From NCBI GenBank assembly GCA_021776245.1, contig JAJFGF010000014.1:19252-83251 (forward strand): 64,000 bases of DNA. The letters are read 5' to 3'. A model generated the notes under the pieces. It was not told where the DNA came from. It saw only the letters and a list, made by a program, of their open reading frames with translations, and ran no database searches. Position numbers and translations under genes: made by a program. Source of the DNA: Hyphococcus sp. GTDB lineage: Bacteria; Pseudomonadota; Alphaproteobacteria; Caulobacterales; Parvularculaceae. This document shows, piece by piece, positions 1 through 8,511 of this stretch; the first letter of the stretch is position 1, and every line of letters begins with the position of its first letter.

Positions 1-1
1 C

Positions 2-1618
2 GGCGATAAGGAGGGTTGCACCCGCCATGATGACGCCTCGGTGACGACGCCAAAGGGATTTAAGGAGGCCTATCAGGTCTACAAGGAGGGCGGCTGGCAA
101 GGGCTTTCCTTCGATCCCGAATATGGCGGGCAGGGCTTGCCGTACCTTCTTGCGGTGGCGGTCAGCGAGATGGTGTCGGCGGCTAATATGGCGTTCGGCA
201 TGTATCCGGGACTGGCGCGCGGCGCGGCGGACGCGATTTACGCGCACGGGACCGATGAGCAGAAACAGAAATATCTGCCGAACATGATCGCCGGCGAATG
301 GGGCGGGACGATGAATCTCACCGAGCCTCATTGCGGCACTGATCTGGGGCTTTTGCGCACCAAAGCCGTTCCACAAGGCGACGGGGCGTATAAAATTTCC
401 GGGACGAAAATATTTATCTCCGCCGGCGAACATGATTTGACCGACAATATCATCCATCTGGTCATCGCGCGCATCGAAGGGGCGCCGGATGGCGTGAAAG
501 GCATCTCGCTTTTCATTGTCCCGAAATTCCACGTCAATGACGATGGCTCCCTGGGCGAGCGCAATACAGTTTCCTGCGGCTCCATCGAAGAGAAGATGGG
601 CATTCACGCCAATTCAACCTGTGTGATGAATTTTGACGATGCGACTGGCTATCTCCTCGGCGAGGAGAACAAAGGCCTGAAAGCAATGTTCACGATGATG
701 AACGAAGCCCGTCTCGGCGTCGGCATGCAGGGAATGGCGATTTCCGAAGTCGCCTATCAAAACAGCGCCGCCTACGCCAAAGACCGGTTGCAGGGCAGGG
801 CCCTTGTCGGAGGTCCGGCGGAACCGGATAAGCCCGCTGATCCGATTATCGTCCACCCGGATGTGCGCCGCATGTTGATGGATCATCGCGCATTTACCGA
901 AGGCGCGCGCGCCTGGATGTATTGGTCGGCGCTCCACGCCGACCTTCAGCATAAGGCGGAAGACGAGGCGACCCGCCAAAAAGCCGAAGATTACATGGGT
1001 TTGATGACGCCGATCCTGAAGGCTTATCTGACAGACAAAGGCTACGCCCACGCCACCAACGCCCAGCAGGTGCTCGGCGGTCATGGTTATATTCAGGAAT
1101 GGGGCATGGAACAATTTGTGCGCGATGCGCGCATCGCCATGATCTATGAAGGCGCCAACGGCATTCAGGCGCTTGACCTTGTGGGTCGCAAGCTGATGAA
1201 GGATGGCGGACGCGCCTGGCAAAGCTTTTTTTCGGAAGTCGACGAGTTCATCAGCGACAATCAGGGTAATGAGGAATTAAAACAATTTCTTGACGGCCTT
1301 TCCTCCGCAAAAAAAGATGTTGAAGAGGCGACGCAATGGATGGCCGCCAATGCAATGCAGAATTTCAATAATGCCGGGGCGGGTTCGGTCGATTACCTCA
1401 ATATGTGGGCGCTTCTTTGTCTCGCCCATGGCTGGGCGCAGATGGCGAAGGCGGCAATCGAGAAAAAAGCGGCCGGCGACAGCGACGCCTTTTACGCCAA
1501 TAAGCTGATTACCGGGCGCTATTTCATTGAACGCCTGCTGCCGGATACCGTGTCGCATCTGGCGAAGCTAAAAACCGGCGCCGACGCTATGATGGCGTTG
1601 CCGGCAGAGGCGTTCTGA
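2..1618 (+). CDS. Acyl-CoA dehydrogenase, DmdC/FadE-type, N-terminus cut by the window edge
   Basis: FAD enzyme that oxidises an acyl-CoA to the 2-enoyl-CoA in the cytoplasm. The frame is open from base 2, so the start lies outside the window; 538 residues are visible against roughly 590 for this family. Seen: the middle-domain motif MNLTEPHCGTDLG (visible residues about 104-116), the GGHGYIQEWGMEQFVRDARI segment near the active site, and the long C-terminal extension typical of the DmdC/PaaI-neighbour subgroup rather than short-chain ACADs. The substrate cannot be told from sequence: 3-methylmercaptopropionyl-CoA or a fatty acyl-CoA are both possible. It converges on vsr, 17 bp away. Confidence 0.93.
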   Translation, partial: GDKEGCTRHDDASVTTPKGFKEAYQVYKEGGWQGLSFDPEYGGQGLPYLLAVAVSEMVSAANMAFGMYPGLARGAADAIYAHGTDEQKQKYLPNMIAGEWGGTMNLTEPHCGTDLGLLRTKAVPQGDGAYKISGTKIFISAGEHDLTDNIIHLVIARIEGAPDGVKGISLFIVPKFHVNDDGSLGERNTVSCGSIEEKMGIHANSTCVMNFDDATGYLLGEENKGLKAMFTMMNEARLGVGMQGMAISEVAYQNSAAYAKDRLQGRALVGGPAEPDKPADPIIVHPDVRRMLMDHRAFTEGARAWMYWSALHADLQHKAEDEATRQKAEDYMGLMTPILKAYLTDKGYAHATNAQQVLGGHGYIQEWGMEQFVRDARIAMIYEGANGIQALDLVGRKLMKDGGRAWQSFFSEVDEFISDNQGNEELKQFLDGLSSAKKDVEEATQWMAANAMQNFNNAGAGSVDYLNMWALLCLAHGWAQMAKAAIEKKAAGDSDAFYANKLITGRYFIERLLPDTVSHLAKLKTGADAMMALPAEAF

Positions 1619-1635
1619 TCGGTTTTGAGGGATGA

Positions 1636-2052
1636 TTAATCCGGCGGCCCGATAGTGATTGCCGCCGGATCAAGATCTTTGATCTTGCATTCCCAGATTG
1701 TGACAACGCGCCATCCCAGCCGCCTTAAGGCGGCGGCGTTTTTGCGATCGCGGGCTTTGTTGCGCGCGATTTTCTCGGTCCAATAGGCGCGATTGGTTTT
1801 CGGCACGCGTTTGCCGCGCTTGCAATTGTGCCCATGCCAGAAACATCCGTGAACGAATATCACCGTGCGGTGTTTTGGAAAGACGAGATCCGGCTTGCCC
1901 GGCAGATTTTTCACATTCAGGCGATAACGAAACCCAAGTGAAAACAGCGCTTTGCGCAGGGCGATTTCAGGTTTTGTATTCTCCGATTTGACCGCGCGCA
2001 TAATCGCGGAACGTTTTTCCGGAGAAAAGACATCGGCGCGCTGCCGGGTCAT
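1636..2052 (-). CDS. vsr: Very short patch repair endonuclease Vsr
   Basis: Nicks DNA 5' of T:G mismatches that arise when 5-methylcytosine deaminates, starting very short patch repair. 138 residues, normal for the family. Seen: the N-terminal RSAIMRAVKSENTKPE helix region, GKPDLVF with the catalytic Asp (about D55), and FVHGCFWHGHNC carrying the catalytic and zinc-site His/Cys residues (about H68, C70, H73, C77). It lies 8 bp downstream of the cytosine methyltransferase gene on the same strand, so the two are probably cotranscribed. This is the classical Dcm/Vsr pairing, in which Vsr repairs the damage caused by its partner's modification. Confidence 0.96.
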   Translation of the reverse strand: MTRQRADVFSPEKRSAIMRAVKSENTKPEIALRKALFSLGFRYRLNVKNLPGKPDLVFPKHRTVIFVHGCFWHGHNCKRGKRVPKTNRAYWTEKIARNKARDRKNAAALRRLGWRVVTIWECKIKDLDPAAITIGPPD

Positions 2053-2060
2053 TTACGCCG

Positions 2061-3194
2061 TCACGCCGCTTGGCGCGCGCGCTGTTTGAGCGCCGGCTCG
2101 AAAATATTCTCCGCAAGCCATTGCACGACGGGCGCGCAGACGCCGTCGCCGCAGAGTTTTAGCGCTGCGTTGGGGCTCTCCGGCAGGACATAGTCTTCCG
2201 GCAACCCCATCAGCCGCGCAGCCTCTCTCGGATTGATCAGCCGCGAGCGCACTTTGCCCTTTTCAATCGCAAATACGATCTGTCGCGACGATCCGCCGGC
2301 GGGCGTCCTGAGGCATCCCGCTACGCCGTCAAAGCGCGCTTCAACGCGTTGTACGGTTTTGCCGCCTTCAATCCGTGTACGTCGGAATGCGGCGCCGGCG
2401 CGCCGGGCCCCATGGCGCTGTATCGCTTCAATACGATCACGTTGGGTTTTGCTCATCATGTCGAGCAATGTTTTCGTTTTTTCCGGTCCGTGCCAATCTG
2501 CGGCGTCCCAATCAACGATATCTGACAGCCGGATGTTGCATCGGGCCATCGGCGCCGCCGTCAGCCAGCGCCAGTGTTGCCGGACGTCAGGCGGCAGGTG
2601 ATTGACCGCATCGCGGAGCGCCGCCGGCGTAGTTCCATTTTCCGGCGGCGAGGAGGCGAAAGACGGTTCGGCACCGGCGCCAAAACCGAAAATGAAAAGC
2701 CGCGGACGTGATTGCGGCGTAAATGTTTTTGCATCGAGTACGATGGCCGAAATATTGTATCCGGCGCGGCTCATGAGTTTGGCGATAGCAGCAAAGTCAC
2801 GACCGCCATTTGAGGTTAGCAACCCCGTGACATTTTCCAGTGCAATGATGCGCGGGCGGCGGCGCGCTGCAGCAAGGTCTTCGACAATTTTCCAGAACGC
2901 GAAAAACACACCGCTTCGTTTGCCTGCTATGCCGCTGCGCGCGCCGGCAAGCGACAAATCCTGGCAGGGAAACGAACCCCATATCAAATCGGTCGGCGTT
3001 TTTGGCAGTTGCGCAAGCGTAATTTTCGAAATGTCGTCTTCGATCAGATCACTGCCGCCGAAATTGGCGCGATAGGCGGCGCATTTTTGCGGATCAATAT
3101 CGTTTGCGAGACGGCAGCGCCACCGATCGCCGAGACCCAGGCGGGTCATTCCGCCGCCAGCGAAAAATTCCAGAAAAGAAAAATCAGCGTCCAT
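2061..3194 (-). CDS. DNA (cytosine-5-)-methyltransferase
   Basis: Transfers a methyl group from AdoMet to C5 of cytosine in a specific DNA sequence. 377 residues. Seen in order: motif I FEFF-like LEFFAGGGMTRLGL (8-21), motif IV GSFPCQDLSLAG with the catalytic Cys (C77), motif VI ENV (120-122), motif VIII QSRPRLFIFG (161-170), and a C-terminal motif X region. The variable target-recognition segment lies between about 200 and 300, so the recognised site cannot be predicted; CCWGG is only a guess from the vsr partner. No restriction endonuclease lies next to it, so it looks like an orphan Dcm/Vsr-type module rather than a full restriction system. Confidence 0.95.
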   Translation of the reverse strand: MDADFSFLEFFAGGGMTRLGLGDRWRCRLANDIDPQKCAAYRANFGGSDLIEDDISKITLAQLPKTPTDLIWGSFPCQDLSLAGARSGIAGKRSGVFFAFWKIVEDLAAARRRPRIIALENVTGLLTSNGGRDFAAIAKLMSRAGYNISAIVLDAKTFTPQSRPRLFIFGFGAGAEPSFASSPPENGTTPAALRDAVNHLPPDVRQHWRWLTAAPMARCNIRLSDIVDWDAADWHGPEKTKTLLDMMSKTQRDRIEAIQRHGARRAGAAFRRTRIEGGKTVQRVEARFDGVAGCLRTPAGGSSRQIVFAIEKGKVRSRLINPREAARLMGLPEDYVLPESPNAALKLCGDGVCAPVVQWLAENIFEPALKQRARQAA

Positions 3195-3404
3195 TGATGT
3201 TACTCAGTCCATTCTCGCCGCATTCCCGCCGCATTTATCCGCATACGCATTAGTCGCCGCCGCAATTGCGACACATTCGCCGCGTTTTCGCCATATTTCA
3301 AGCATTTATCTCGCTTGAGCGTGATCTCGCTTTGATTGACGAACCGGTATTTCTGACGCAAAACAGATGCGGGTGCTAGGGGCCTCGCGAGCAAGGAGAA
3401 GCGG

Positions 3405-4559
3405 ATGCCCTTGATGGAAATGGGACGCGCGGCGGCAGCCGCATCAACTGCGCTGGCTATTGCAATTCTGGCAACACCAGCTGCAGCAGCAGGTACACAG
3501 TCTAATTCAGTATCGACGCGGTCTGGCGTTGATAGCGTGCAGTCTTTTCAAGTCGCCATGTTGCAGAACGACCGGCGCGGCGGACGCGGTGATCGATCCG
3601 GTCGGCGCGGCGGCGGCGAAAGACGCGGCGACCGTTCAGGCAATCGAGGTAACGGCGAACGGCGCGCTGAACGCGCTGACCGGCGCGATAGCGGTCAGCA
3701 ACGCGGTGAGCGCTCGGATCGCCGCCGCAGCGACGGTAATCGCGGCGCCAAGAATGGCGGGGAGCAACAACGCCGGGCAAACCGCAATGATGGGAAACGC
3801 CGCGACGCAAATGGCGGCGATCAAGGTCAACGCCGCGCCAATGGCAGCGGCGGCGGACAAAGGCGCGCCGACCGCAATGGTGGCGGCCGCCGCGACGCGA
3901 ATGGCGGCGGTCAGGGTCAACGCCGCGTAAATGGCAGCGGCGGCGGACAGAGACGCGCTGACCGGGGATCAGGCGGACGTCGCGACGCAAATCGCGGCGG
4001 TCAGGGTCAACGCCATGCCAATGGCGGCGGCGGACAAAGGCGCGCTGACCGGGGATCAGGCGGGCGCCGCGACGCAAATCGCGGCGGCAACGGCCACCGT
4101 CGGGCCGATCGCCGTTCAGGTGGACGCCGAGACGCTTATCGTGACGGCCGGCGGGATCAACGCCGCGCCGATCGGCGCCATGACCGCCGCTATGACGGCC
4201 GCCGGGGCGGTCGACGCCACGCCGATCGGCGCCATCGCCGTTCAGGATCTTACCGCCATCCGGGGCGGTATAGCGGACGGCATTACGGACATGGCCACGG
4301 ACCGCGCGGCGGGCATGGCTATTACTGTTCGTTTCACAGTCTTTTCCATTATTACACAGGCTATGACCCGCTCGGCTGGCTCTATGTAGATTTTGGATGG
4401 GATTACTATTCGAACAGCTATATCGGCAATTGTGATGTGGTCTCGCAGACCTTTTATCGCCGTGGCCGTCAATATCGTGAAGTCGCGCTGCTTTGCTATG
4501 ACAGCTATGGCTATGGTTATATCAAGCCGGGCAGCCGCCGCGTATATCGCGACTATTAA
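3405..4559 (+). CDS. Exported Arg/Gly/Asp-rich tandem-repeat protein
   Basis: Function unknown. 384 residues. A signal peptide is visible at 1-30 (hydrophobic core AAAASTALAIAILATP, then AAAA). Residues about 56-300 are extremely rich in Arg, Gly, Asp and Asn and probably disordered. Within this a 30-residue unit (RRDAN..QGQRRANGSGGGQRRADR) repeats about three and a half times at 132-240. The C-terminal 80 residues differ: aromatic-rich, with Cys at about 308, 343 and 364, and could form a small disulfide-bonded domain. The start is set by AAGGAGA 7 bp before ATG. A strong terminator follows. The strong positive charge suggests binding to polyanions such as nucleic acid, LPS or polysaccharide outside the cytoplasm, but that is inference. 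Confidence 0.8.
   Translation: MPLMEMGRAAAAASTALAIAILATPAAAAGTQSNSVSTRSGVDSVQSFQVAMLQNDRRGGRGDRSGRRGGGERRGDRSGNRGNGERRAERADRRDSGQQRGERSDRRRSDGNRGAKNGGEQQRRANRNDGKRRDANGGDQGQRRANGSGGGQRRADRNGGGRRDANGGGQGQRRVNGSGGGQRRADRGSGGRRDANRGGQGQRHANGGGGQRRADRGSGGRRDANRGGNGHRRADRRSGGRRDAYRDGRRDQRRADRRHDRRYDGRRGGRRHADRRHRRSGSYRHPGRYSGRHYGHGHGPRGGHGYYCSFHSLFHYYTGYDPLGWLYVDFGWDYYSNSYIGNCDVVSQTFYRRGRQYREVALLCYDSYGYGYIKPGSRRVYRDY
3798..4124 (+). repeat. 90-bp in-frame tandem repeat within the Arg/Gly protein gene
   Basis: Codons 132-161, 162-191, 192-220 and a shortened 221-240 encode versions of the same 30-residue unit, beginning RRDAN and ending QRRAD plus a Gly-rich linker. The third copy has lost one residue and the fourth about ten, so copy number has probably changed by slippage or recombination. 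The repeat stays in frame throughout. Confidence 0.85.
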
Positions 4560-4584
4560 GCGATAGAACACCGATTAAGTTGAC

Positions 4585-4612
4585 GGGCGCCGGTTACGCC
4601 GGCGCCCTTTTT
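4585..4612 (+). terminator. Intrinsic terminator after the Arg/Gly protein gene
   Basis: Perfect 9-bp inverted repeat GGGCGCCGG (4585-4593) / CCGGCGCCC (4599-4607) with a 5-nt loop, followed by TTTTT. It ends transcription 25 bp after the stop codon. Confidence 0.92.
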
Positions 4613-4751
4613 CTATTCTGGACTCTCATGCTTTCCAGGTATTTGGTTTTATCATTACCCCACTGCCAGCTTTGCCCGATTGAGCCGAATGAGTTAGGTC
4701 TCAGCGTCTGTATAATGACGACGCTATGCGGAATGGGGCCGACTGAAATCA

Positions 4752-5807
4752 GTGCAAATTGAACCGGTCAATATTGTTCAGATTGCTATCGCATCGCCAG
4801 CAGCGATTGCCGCAGTGGGCCTGGCGGGACGACGACGCCTGAGAGCGATTGCAGCGTTTTTGATTGTCTTCGCTGTGCATATGACCTTGAATTTTGTCGA
4901 AGAAACTGGAGCGTTGCCGCAGCCCGTTCTCGTCACGCCAGTTTTGAGCTTGCTATATGGACCTTTGATTTACCTGTTTGTTCGCGGCATAATTTTCAAA
5001 CGAGAGCCGCTTGTTTGGCGCGACTTAATCCACGCCGTGCCCGCCATTATTGCGCTGTTTTTCACCAATTGGCTTTTGCTCATTCGTTTCGCGACAATAT
5101 TGAGCCTGGTTGGGTATGTGCTCGCCGTTATTTGGACCATTTGGCGATACGACCGAGCGACAAAAACCTACCGATCCGATGCACAAGCATTGCGCCTTAA
5201 TTGGGTGATTGCTGTCTTTGCGGGATTTGGCATTCTCACTACACTGGACGTTTTGCGAATGCTGACCAGAGCGTCTCAAACTATGGAGTTTCAACAGGCC
5301 GCTTATGCGGGGACGTTGATGGCCGCTGCCAGCTTGTTGGGCGTGATGGTGTATTTCGCTGTCAAACGTCCACGCTATTTCAAGGGGCTGACTGACGAAG
5401 AATTTAGAACCCCCGAAGAGACGACTGATACTGCTGATAGCCCCAGTGCCGCCGAAAGCGAAGCATTTGCACAGATCGAAGCAATAATCCTGCGCGAAAA
5501 GCTCTTTCGTCAGCCCCATCTAACGCTTTTTGATCTTGCCAATCACACGCGATTGGCGGAACGAGATTTGTCCCGGCTGATCAACAAAGTCTCGGGGCGC
5601 ACATTTTGTGATTACATAAACGCGTTTCGAATCGAAGAAACCGCCCGTCTCCTGGCTTCTGGGGACTTGCCAGAGAAAACAATTCTCGAAATAGCTTTTG
5701 ACGCCGGTTTTACGTCGAAGTCGACGTTTAACGCCGTCTTTAAGAAAGACAAAGGCGTAACGCCCTCAGAGTACCGGAGGCGTGGCCCGAACTTGTCCGA
5801 ACAATGA
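4752..5807 (+). CDS. Membrane-anchored AraC-family transcriptional regulator
   Basis: 351 residues, GTG start. The N-terminal half (about 5-205) is hydrophobic, with six or seven likely membrane segments and no catalytic motif. The C-terminal 100 residues hold two helix-turn-helices of the AraC type: LTLFDLANHTRLAERDLSRLI, then ILEIAFDAGFTSKSTFNAVFKKDKGVTPSEYR (the signature region). Known family pattern: such proteins sense an unknown membrane or periplasmic cue and regulate nearby genes. The next gene, an exported protein, starts about 100 bp downstream and is a plausible target. The ligand cannot be inferred. Confidence 0.9.
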   Translation: MQIEPVNIVQIAIASPAAIAAVGLAGRRRLRAIAAFLIVFAVHMTLNFVEETGALPQPVLVTPVLSLLYGPLIYLFVRGIIFKREPLVWRDLIHAVPAIIALFFTNWLLLIRFATILSLVGYVLAVIWTIWRYDRATKTYRSDAQALRLNWVIAVFAGFGILTTLDVLRMLTRASQTMEFQQAAYAGTLMAAASLLGVMVYFAVKRPRYFKGLTDEEFRTPEETTDTADSPSAAESEAFAQIEAIILREKLFRQPHLTLFDLANHTRLAERDLSRLINKVSGRTFCDYINAFRIEETARLLASGDLPEKTILEIAFDAGFTSKSTFNAVFKKDKGVTPSEYRRRGPNLSEQ

Positions 5808-5905
5808 CGGCTCGATGGTCCGAATACATGATTTCGGACGACGCATCGCGCATTATCCCGTTCAATTGCCTGCCATTACCCACGGAATTCGTTTTGGAGG
5901 CTGCG

Positions 5906-6424
5906 ATGAACATCAAAACTTCACTCAATCTGCGCACTTGCGGCGCCTTGGCGCTGGTCCTTTCATGCGCCCTGGCGGGCGCTGCTTTGGCCAACGACGT
6001 CAACAAGCCTGGTGTCATTTCATTTGGCGCGTCGACAGCCGAGATGACTGCAGCCCTCGAATCATTTTGCCAGTCGCAAACGGTGAAACCGGTTGAGCCG
6101 CCGCAAATCCCGGGCGCATCAAAACAGAGCCAGATCGACTGTGCGGGATTTAGTTATTTTGGAGCACCGCGGCTGGCCGAATTCGTATTTGCCGATGATG
6201 CACTAACGATAGTCTGGATTTTGACCGAAAAATCCGAAGAACAAGCGCTCGTAGCGGCGTTTAAGGCCACTTTCGGCGAACCGAGCCATGAAACGGCGGC
6301 AATTACCGCATTTTCCGGCAGCCGCGCCGCTATACGCAAAGATGTGCCTGAGGCGCTCTACTATTCTCAAAGTGTGGCAGCGTCCTATGACGCGTTCTTC
6401 GATCAACAGGTCGCGGATCAGTAG
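5906..6424 (+). CDS. Exported protein of unknown function
   Basis: 172 residues from the ATG at 5906, chosen because TTGGAGG lies just upstream and the first 25 residues (MNIKTSLNLRTCGALALVLS then CALAGAALA-ND) form a clear signal peptide. A longer in-frame reading from 5804 adds a tail that would bury the signal. The mature protein has two Cys (in ESFCQSQ and QIDCAGF) that could form a disulfide. No domain recognised. It lies downstream of the membrane AraC regulator on the same strand and may be controlled by it. Confidence 0.75.
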   Translation: MNIKTSLNLRTCGALALVLSCALAGAALANDVNKPGVISFGASTAEMTAALESFCQSQTVKPVEPPQIPGASKQSQIDCAGFSYFGAPRLAEFVFADDALTIVWILTEKSEEQALVAAFKATFGEPSHETAAITAFSGSRAAIRKDVPEALYYSQSVAASYDAFFDQQVADQ

Positions 6425-6504
6425 CGGCTTGGATCGCATTGACCAGAGGACCCGACTCTGACGAAGGTGCGATTTGTTTTTGCATCCGTTTGGCGCGATC
6501 GATC

Positions 6505-7515
6505 ATGGGTTTAAAAAAACGCGCAATGGCGCGCCTGTTTCTGGCCTGGGTGCTTTCCGCCGCCGGGATGGCGGCGGTTGCATTATCCGCAACGCCAGAC
6601 GCCCCCGGGCTCGTTGACGTTCAAATCGGCGAACGCGGCAACCAGACCCGCATCGCGCTTTTATGTGTGACACCCTGCAACATCGAAAAACGCAGCAATA
6701 CGGAATTCGTGTTGCATGGCGTCGGGGCTGACCTTTCGCTTGATCTGAGCGCGCGCAGCAAATTCGTTTCCGCTTTCACAGCGGCGCCGAATGGCGACAG
6801 CAGTCTGATGCGGGTCAATGTGAATAGCGCTGTTGAATATGCAAATACCAAAACCTGCACGGTCGGCGGCCAGGCGGCGGCTTGCATTGATCTTTTTTTT
6901 GCGGCCGGGAAGACGCCCGGTGAAGTCGGCGGGCAGAGGGCGACAAGACCGGCGCCGGCCGCCTATAAGGACCCGCCAGGCAACTCCGCAAAACCGGCTT
7001 TGCGCGAGGGCGCTGAGGAACGATTAAATAATTATGCGCAAGTTATGCCGCCGGAGCACTTAAAGGCGCCGCCCGTTGCGACGCTCGCGAAATTGCAGCC
7101 AGCCCCGGGGATTGTCGAAGTTGGCAAGCCAGCAATCCGCACTCGTGATCCCATCCGCCCCGCCGCGGGCCTGAATTATGCGGCGCGGGTTCATTCCCTC
7201 CTCGGCAAGGATTTATCGGCAGCCTATTGTAACAACGCCCAGGCAACGCTGCAGGCCGATCCATGGGCGCTCGGCGCCATGGTCGATGTGGGGCTTTGCA
7301 CTGCAGCGCGCGGCGAAGTGGCTGAGGCGGAGGAAATACTCACCCGCCTTCTCGAATATACGCCGGACAATTACGAAGCCCATGTCGGACGTGCGCTTAT
7401 CGCGGTCGACGCCGGCGAAAAAAGCGTCGCGCGCAAATATTTTCAGGATGCGCTCAATACGCCGCCGCCAATCGAAGAATCCAACCGCATTGTTCAGGCG
7501 ATGAACGCGCTTTGA
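6505..7515 (+). CDS. Exported protein with AMIN-like N-terminal region and C-terminal TPR
   Basis: 336 residues from ATG 6505, preferred because it begins MGLKKRAMARLFLAWVLSAA, a typical signal peptide; the longer frame from 6439 has no such start. Residues about 30-130 alternate short strands (VDVQIGERGNQTRIALLC...) in a way that resembles AMIN domains, which bind septal peptidoglycan or envelope parts; this is a weak resemblance. A Pro/Ala-rich linker follows, then about 110 residues of TPR-like helices (EEILTRLLEYTPDNYEAHVGRALIA). Likely a periplasmic scaffold; function unknown. Confidence 0.75.
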   Translation: MGLKKRAMARLFLAWVLSAAGMAAVALSATPDAPGLVDVQIGERGNQTRIALLCVTPCNIEKRSNTEFVLHGVGADLSLDLSARSKFVSAFTAAPNGDSSLMRVNVNSAVEYANTKTCTVGGQAAACIDLFFAAGKTPGEVGGQRATRPAPAAYKDPPGNSAKPALREGAEERLNNYAQVMPPEHLKAPPVATLAKLQPAPGIVEVGKPAIRTRDPIRPAAGLNYAARVHSLLGKDLSAAYCNNAQATLQADPWALGAMVDVGLCTAARGEVAEAEEILTRLLEYTPDNYEAHVGRALIAVDAGEKSVARKYFQDALNTPPPIEESNRIVQAMNAL

Positions 7516-7554
7516 TACGCTAGGCACCCGGATGGCGGCTCAACGCAAAAAATC

Positions 7555-8136
7555 TCAACCTCTTTGCTTCATTCTATCGCGCATCATCAGGTGAACAAAA
7601 AAGCGTCCCAGCCATTGGCCGCAGACGAGTGCGAGAACAGCAAGGCTTGCTGCAACGGGGATGGTCCACCCGCCCAACAGTTCTACCGCGTCTGCTGTGT
7701 TTTCTGAATCAATAATGCCAAAAAAATATGTGCCGTTGTCAGCATTGACCCATAGACCTGCCAGTTCCGGCGTGACGACCTCCGCCACCGCAGTGAGTGC
7801 AAAACCCGCCGCCATCAAATAAAAGATGCCTGCGGCGAGCAAACCGAAGGCTGCCGTGATGCGGCGCGATGCGAGCGCGAGGAGTGCGCCGATTGTTTTT
7901 GTTGGGCCGCCATCCGTAAACGCCTCTTGCAGGCGGATTTCCTCGAAAAATCCGCGCGCGCATTTTCCTGCGGGGCCGAGCGAGGCGAGCGCTTCGTCAA
8001 GGCGATTTTCGTCTTCGCGATGCTCTAAATGCGATCGGATTTCGAGCAATATGTCATCTCGATCATTCTTTTCAAGACTCGATAGGGCGCGCGACAGCTC
8101 CCGGACATAAGTTTCAATTTTCTCATTCGATGTCAT
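7555..8136 (-). CDS. HAAS-domain (DUF1700-like) membrane protein
   Basis: 193 residues. Residues about 1-65 carry the HAAS signature: YVRELSRALSSLEKNDRDDILLEIRSHLEHR followed by LGPAGKCARGFFEE. This soluble region precedes two or three membrane segments (about 88-118 and 150-175). HAAS proteins are nearly always paired with a PadR regulator, as here: its start overlaps the PadR stop by 4 bp (ATGA). Known family role: partners or targets of PadR control in envelope stress; no enzymatic activity is expected. Confidence 0.88.
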   Translation of the reverse strand: MTSNEKIETYVRELSRALSSLEKNDRDDILLEIRSHLEHREDENRLDEALASLGPAGKCARGFFEEIRLQEAFTDGGPTKTIGALLALASRRITAAFGLLAAGIFYLMAAGFALTAVAEVVTPELAGLWVNADNGTYFFGIIDSENTADAVELLGGWTIPVAASLAVLALVCGQWLGRFFVHLMMRDRMKQRG

Positions 8137-8471
8137 GGCGCATCTCCTACGATCGTTGATAGTTGGTCTTTAAATCCGCTCCATGCGGCGCTCATCGTCT
8201 TCAGCGCCGCGCGGCCTTTCGGCGTAAGGCTGTATATTTTTTGCCCGCGTCCGCCGTTTTTTGGCGTTACCCAAACGCCTTTGACGCGGCCTTCGCGTTC
8301 AAGCCGGTTGAGCAACGGGTAGATGGACCCGTCGGAAAGCCCGATTTCAGGTTTTTGGGCAAGTTCATCAAGCAATCCGATACCCGACAGTTCCTGCTTT
8401 CTGAGCATCGCCAATACGGCCAGCTCAGCGGCGCCTTTGCGAAGTTGTGAGCTCCAGCTTTCGATGCTCAT
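8133..8471 (-). CDS. PadR-family transcriptional regulator
   Basis: 112 residues from the ATG at 8471 (MSIESWSSQLRKGAAELAVL), the canonical start of a PadR winged helix; the frame extends upstream to 8576 but that would overlap the CPBP gene and adds non-family residues. Seen: LRKQELSGIGLLDEL recognition region, GSIYPLLNRLEREG wing-helix, then KIYSLTPKGRAAL. Represses genes by binding near promoters and is released by small molecules in known cases. Middle gene of a three-gene minus-strand cassette: CPBP protease, PadR, HAAS. Confidence 0.92.
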   Translation of the reverse strand: MSIESWSSQLRKGAAELAVLAMLRKQELSGIGLLDELAQKPEIGLSDGSIYPLLNRLEREGRVKGVWVTPKNGGRGQKIYSLTPKGRAALKTMSAAWSGFKDQLSTIVGDAP

Positions 8472-8511
8472 AAAATAAATCTTTGGTCTGACAATATCTG
8501 TTTCGAGTGCA

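Noticed and set aside
3460..4389. Alternative frames through the Arg/Gly repeat gene, giving Ala/Thr-rich proteins.
   Set aside because: Products of the repeat being read out of frame; only the frame at 3405 has a ribosome site, signal peptide and a non-repetitive end.
4580..4762. 60-residue frame between the terminator and the AraC regulator gene.
   Set aside because: It starts inside the terminator stem and has no ribosome site or recognisable composition.
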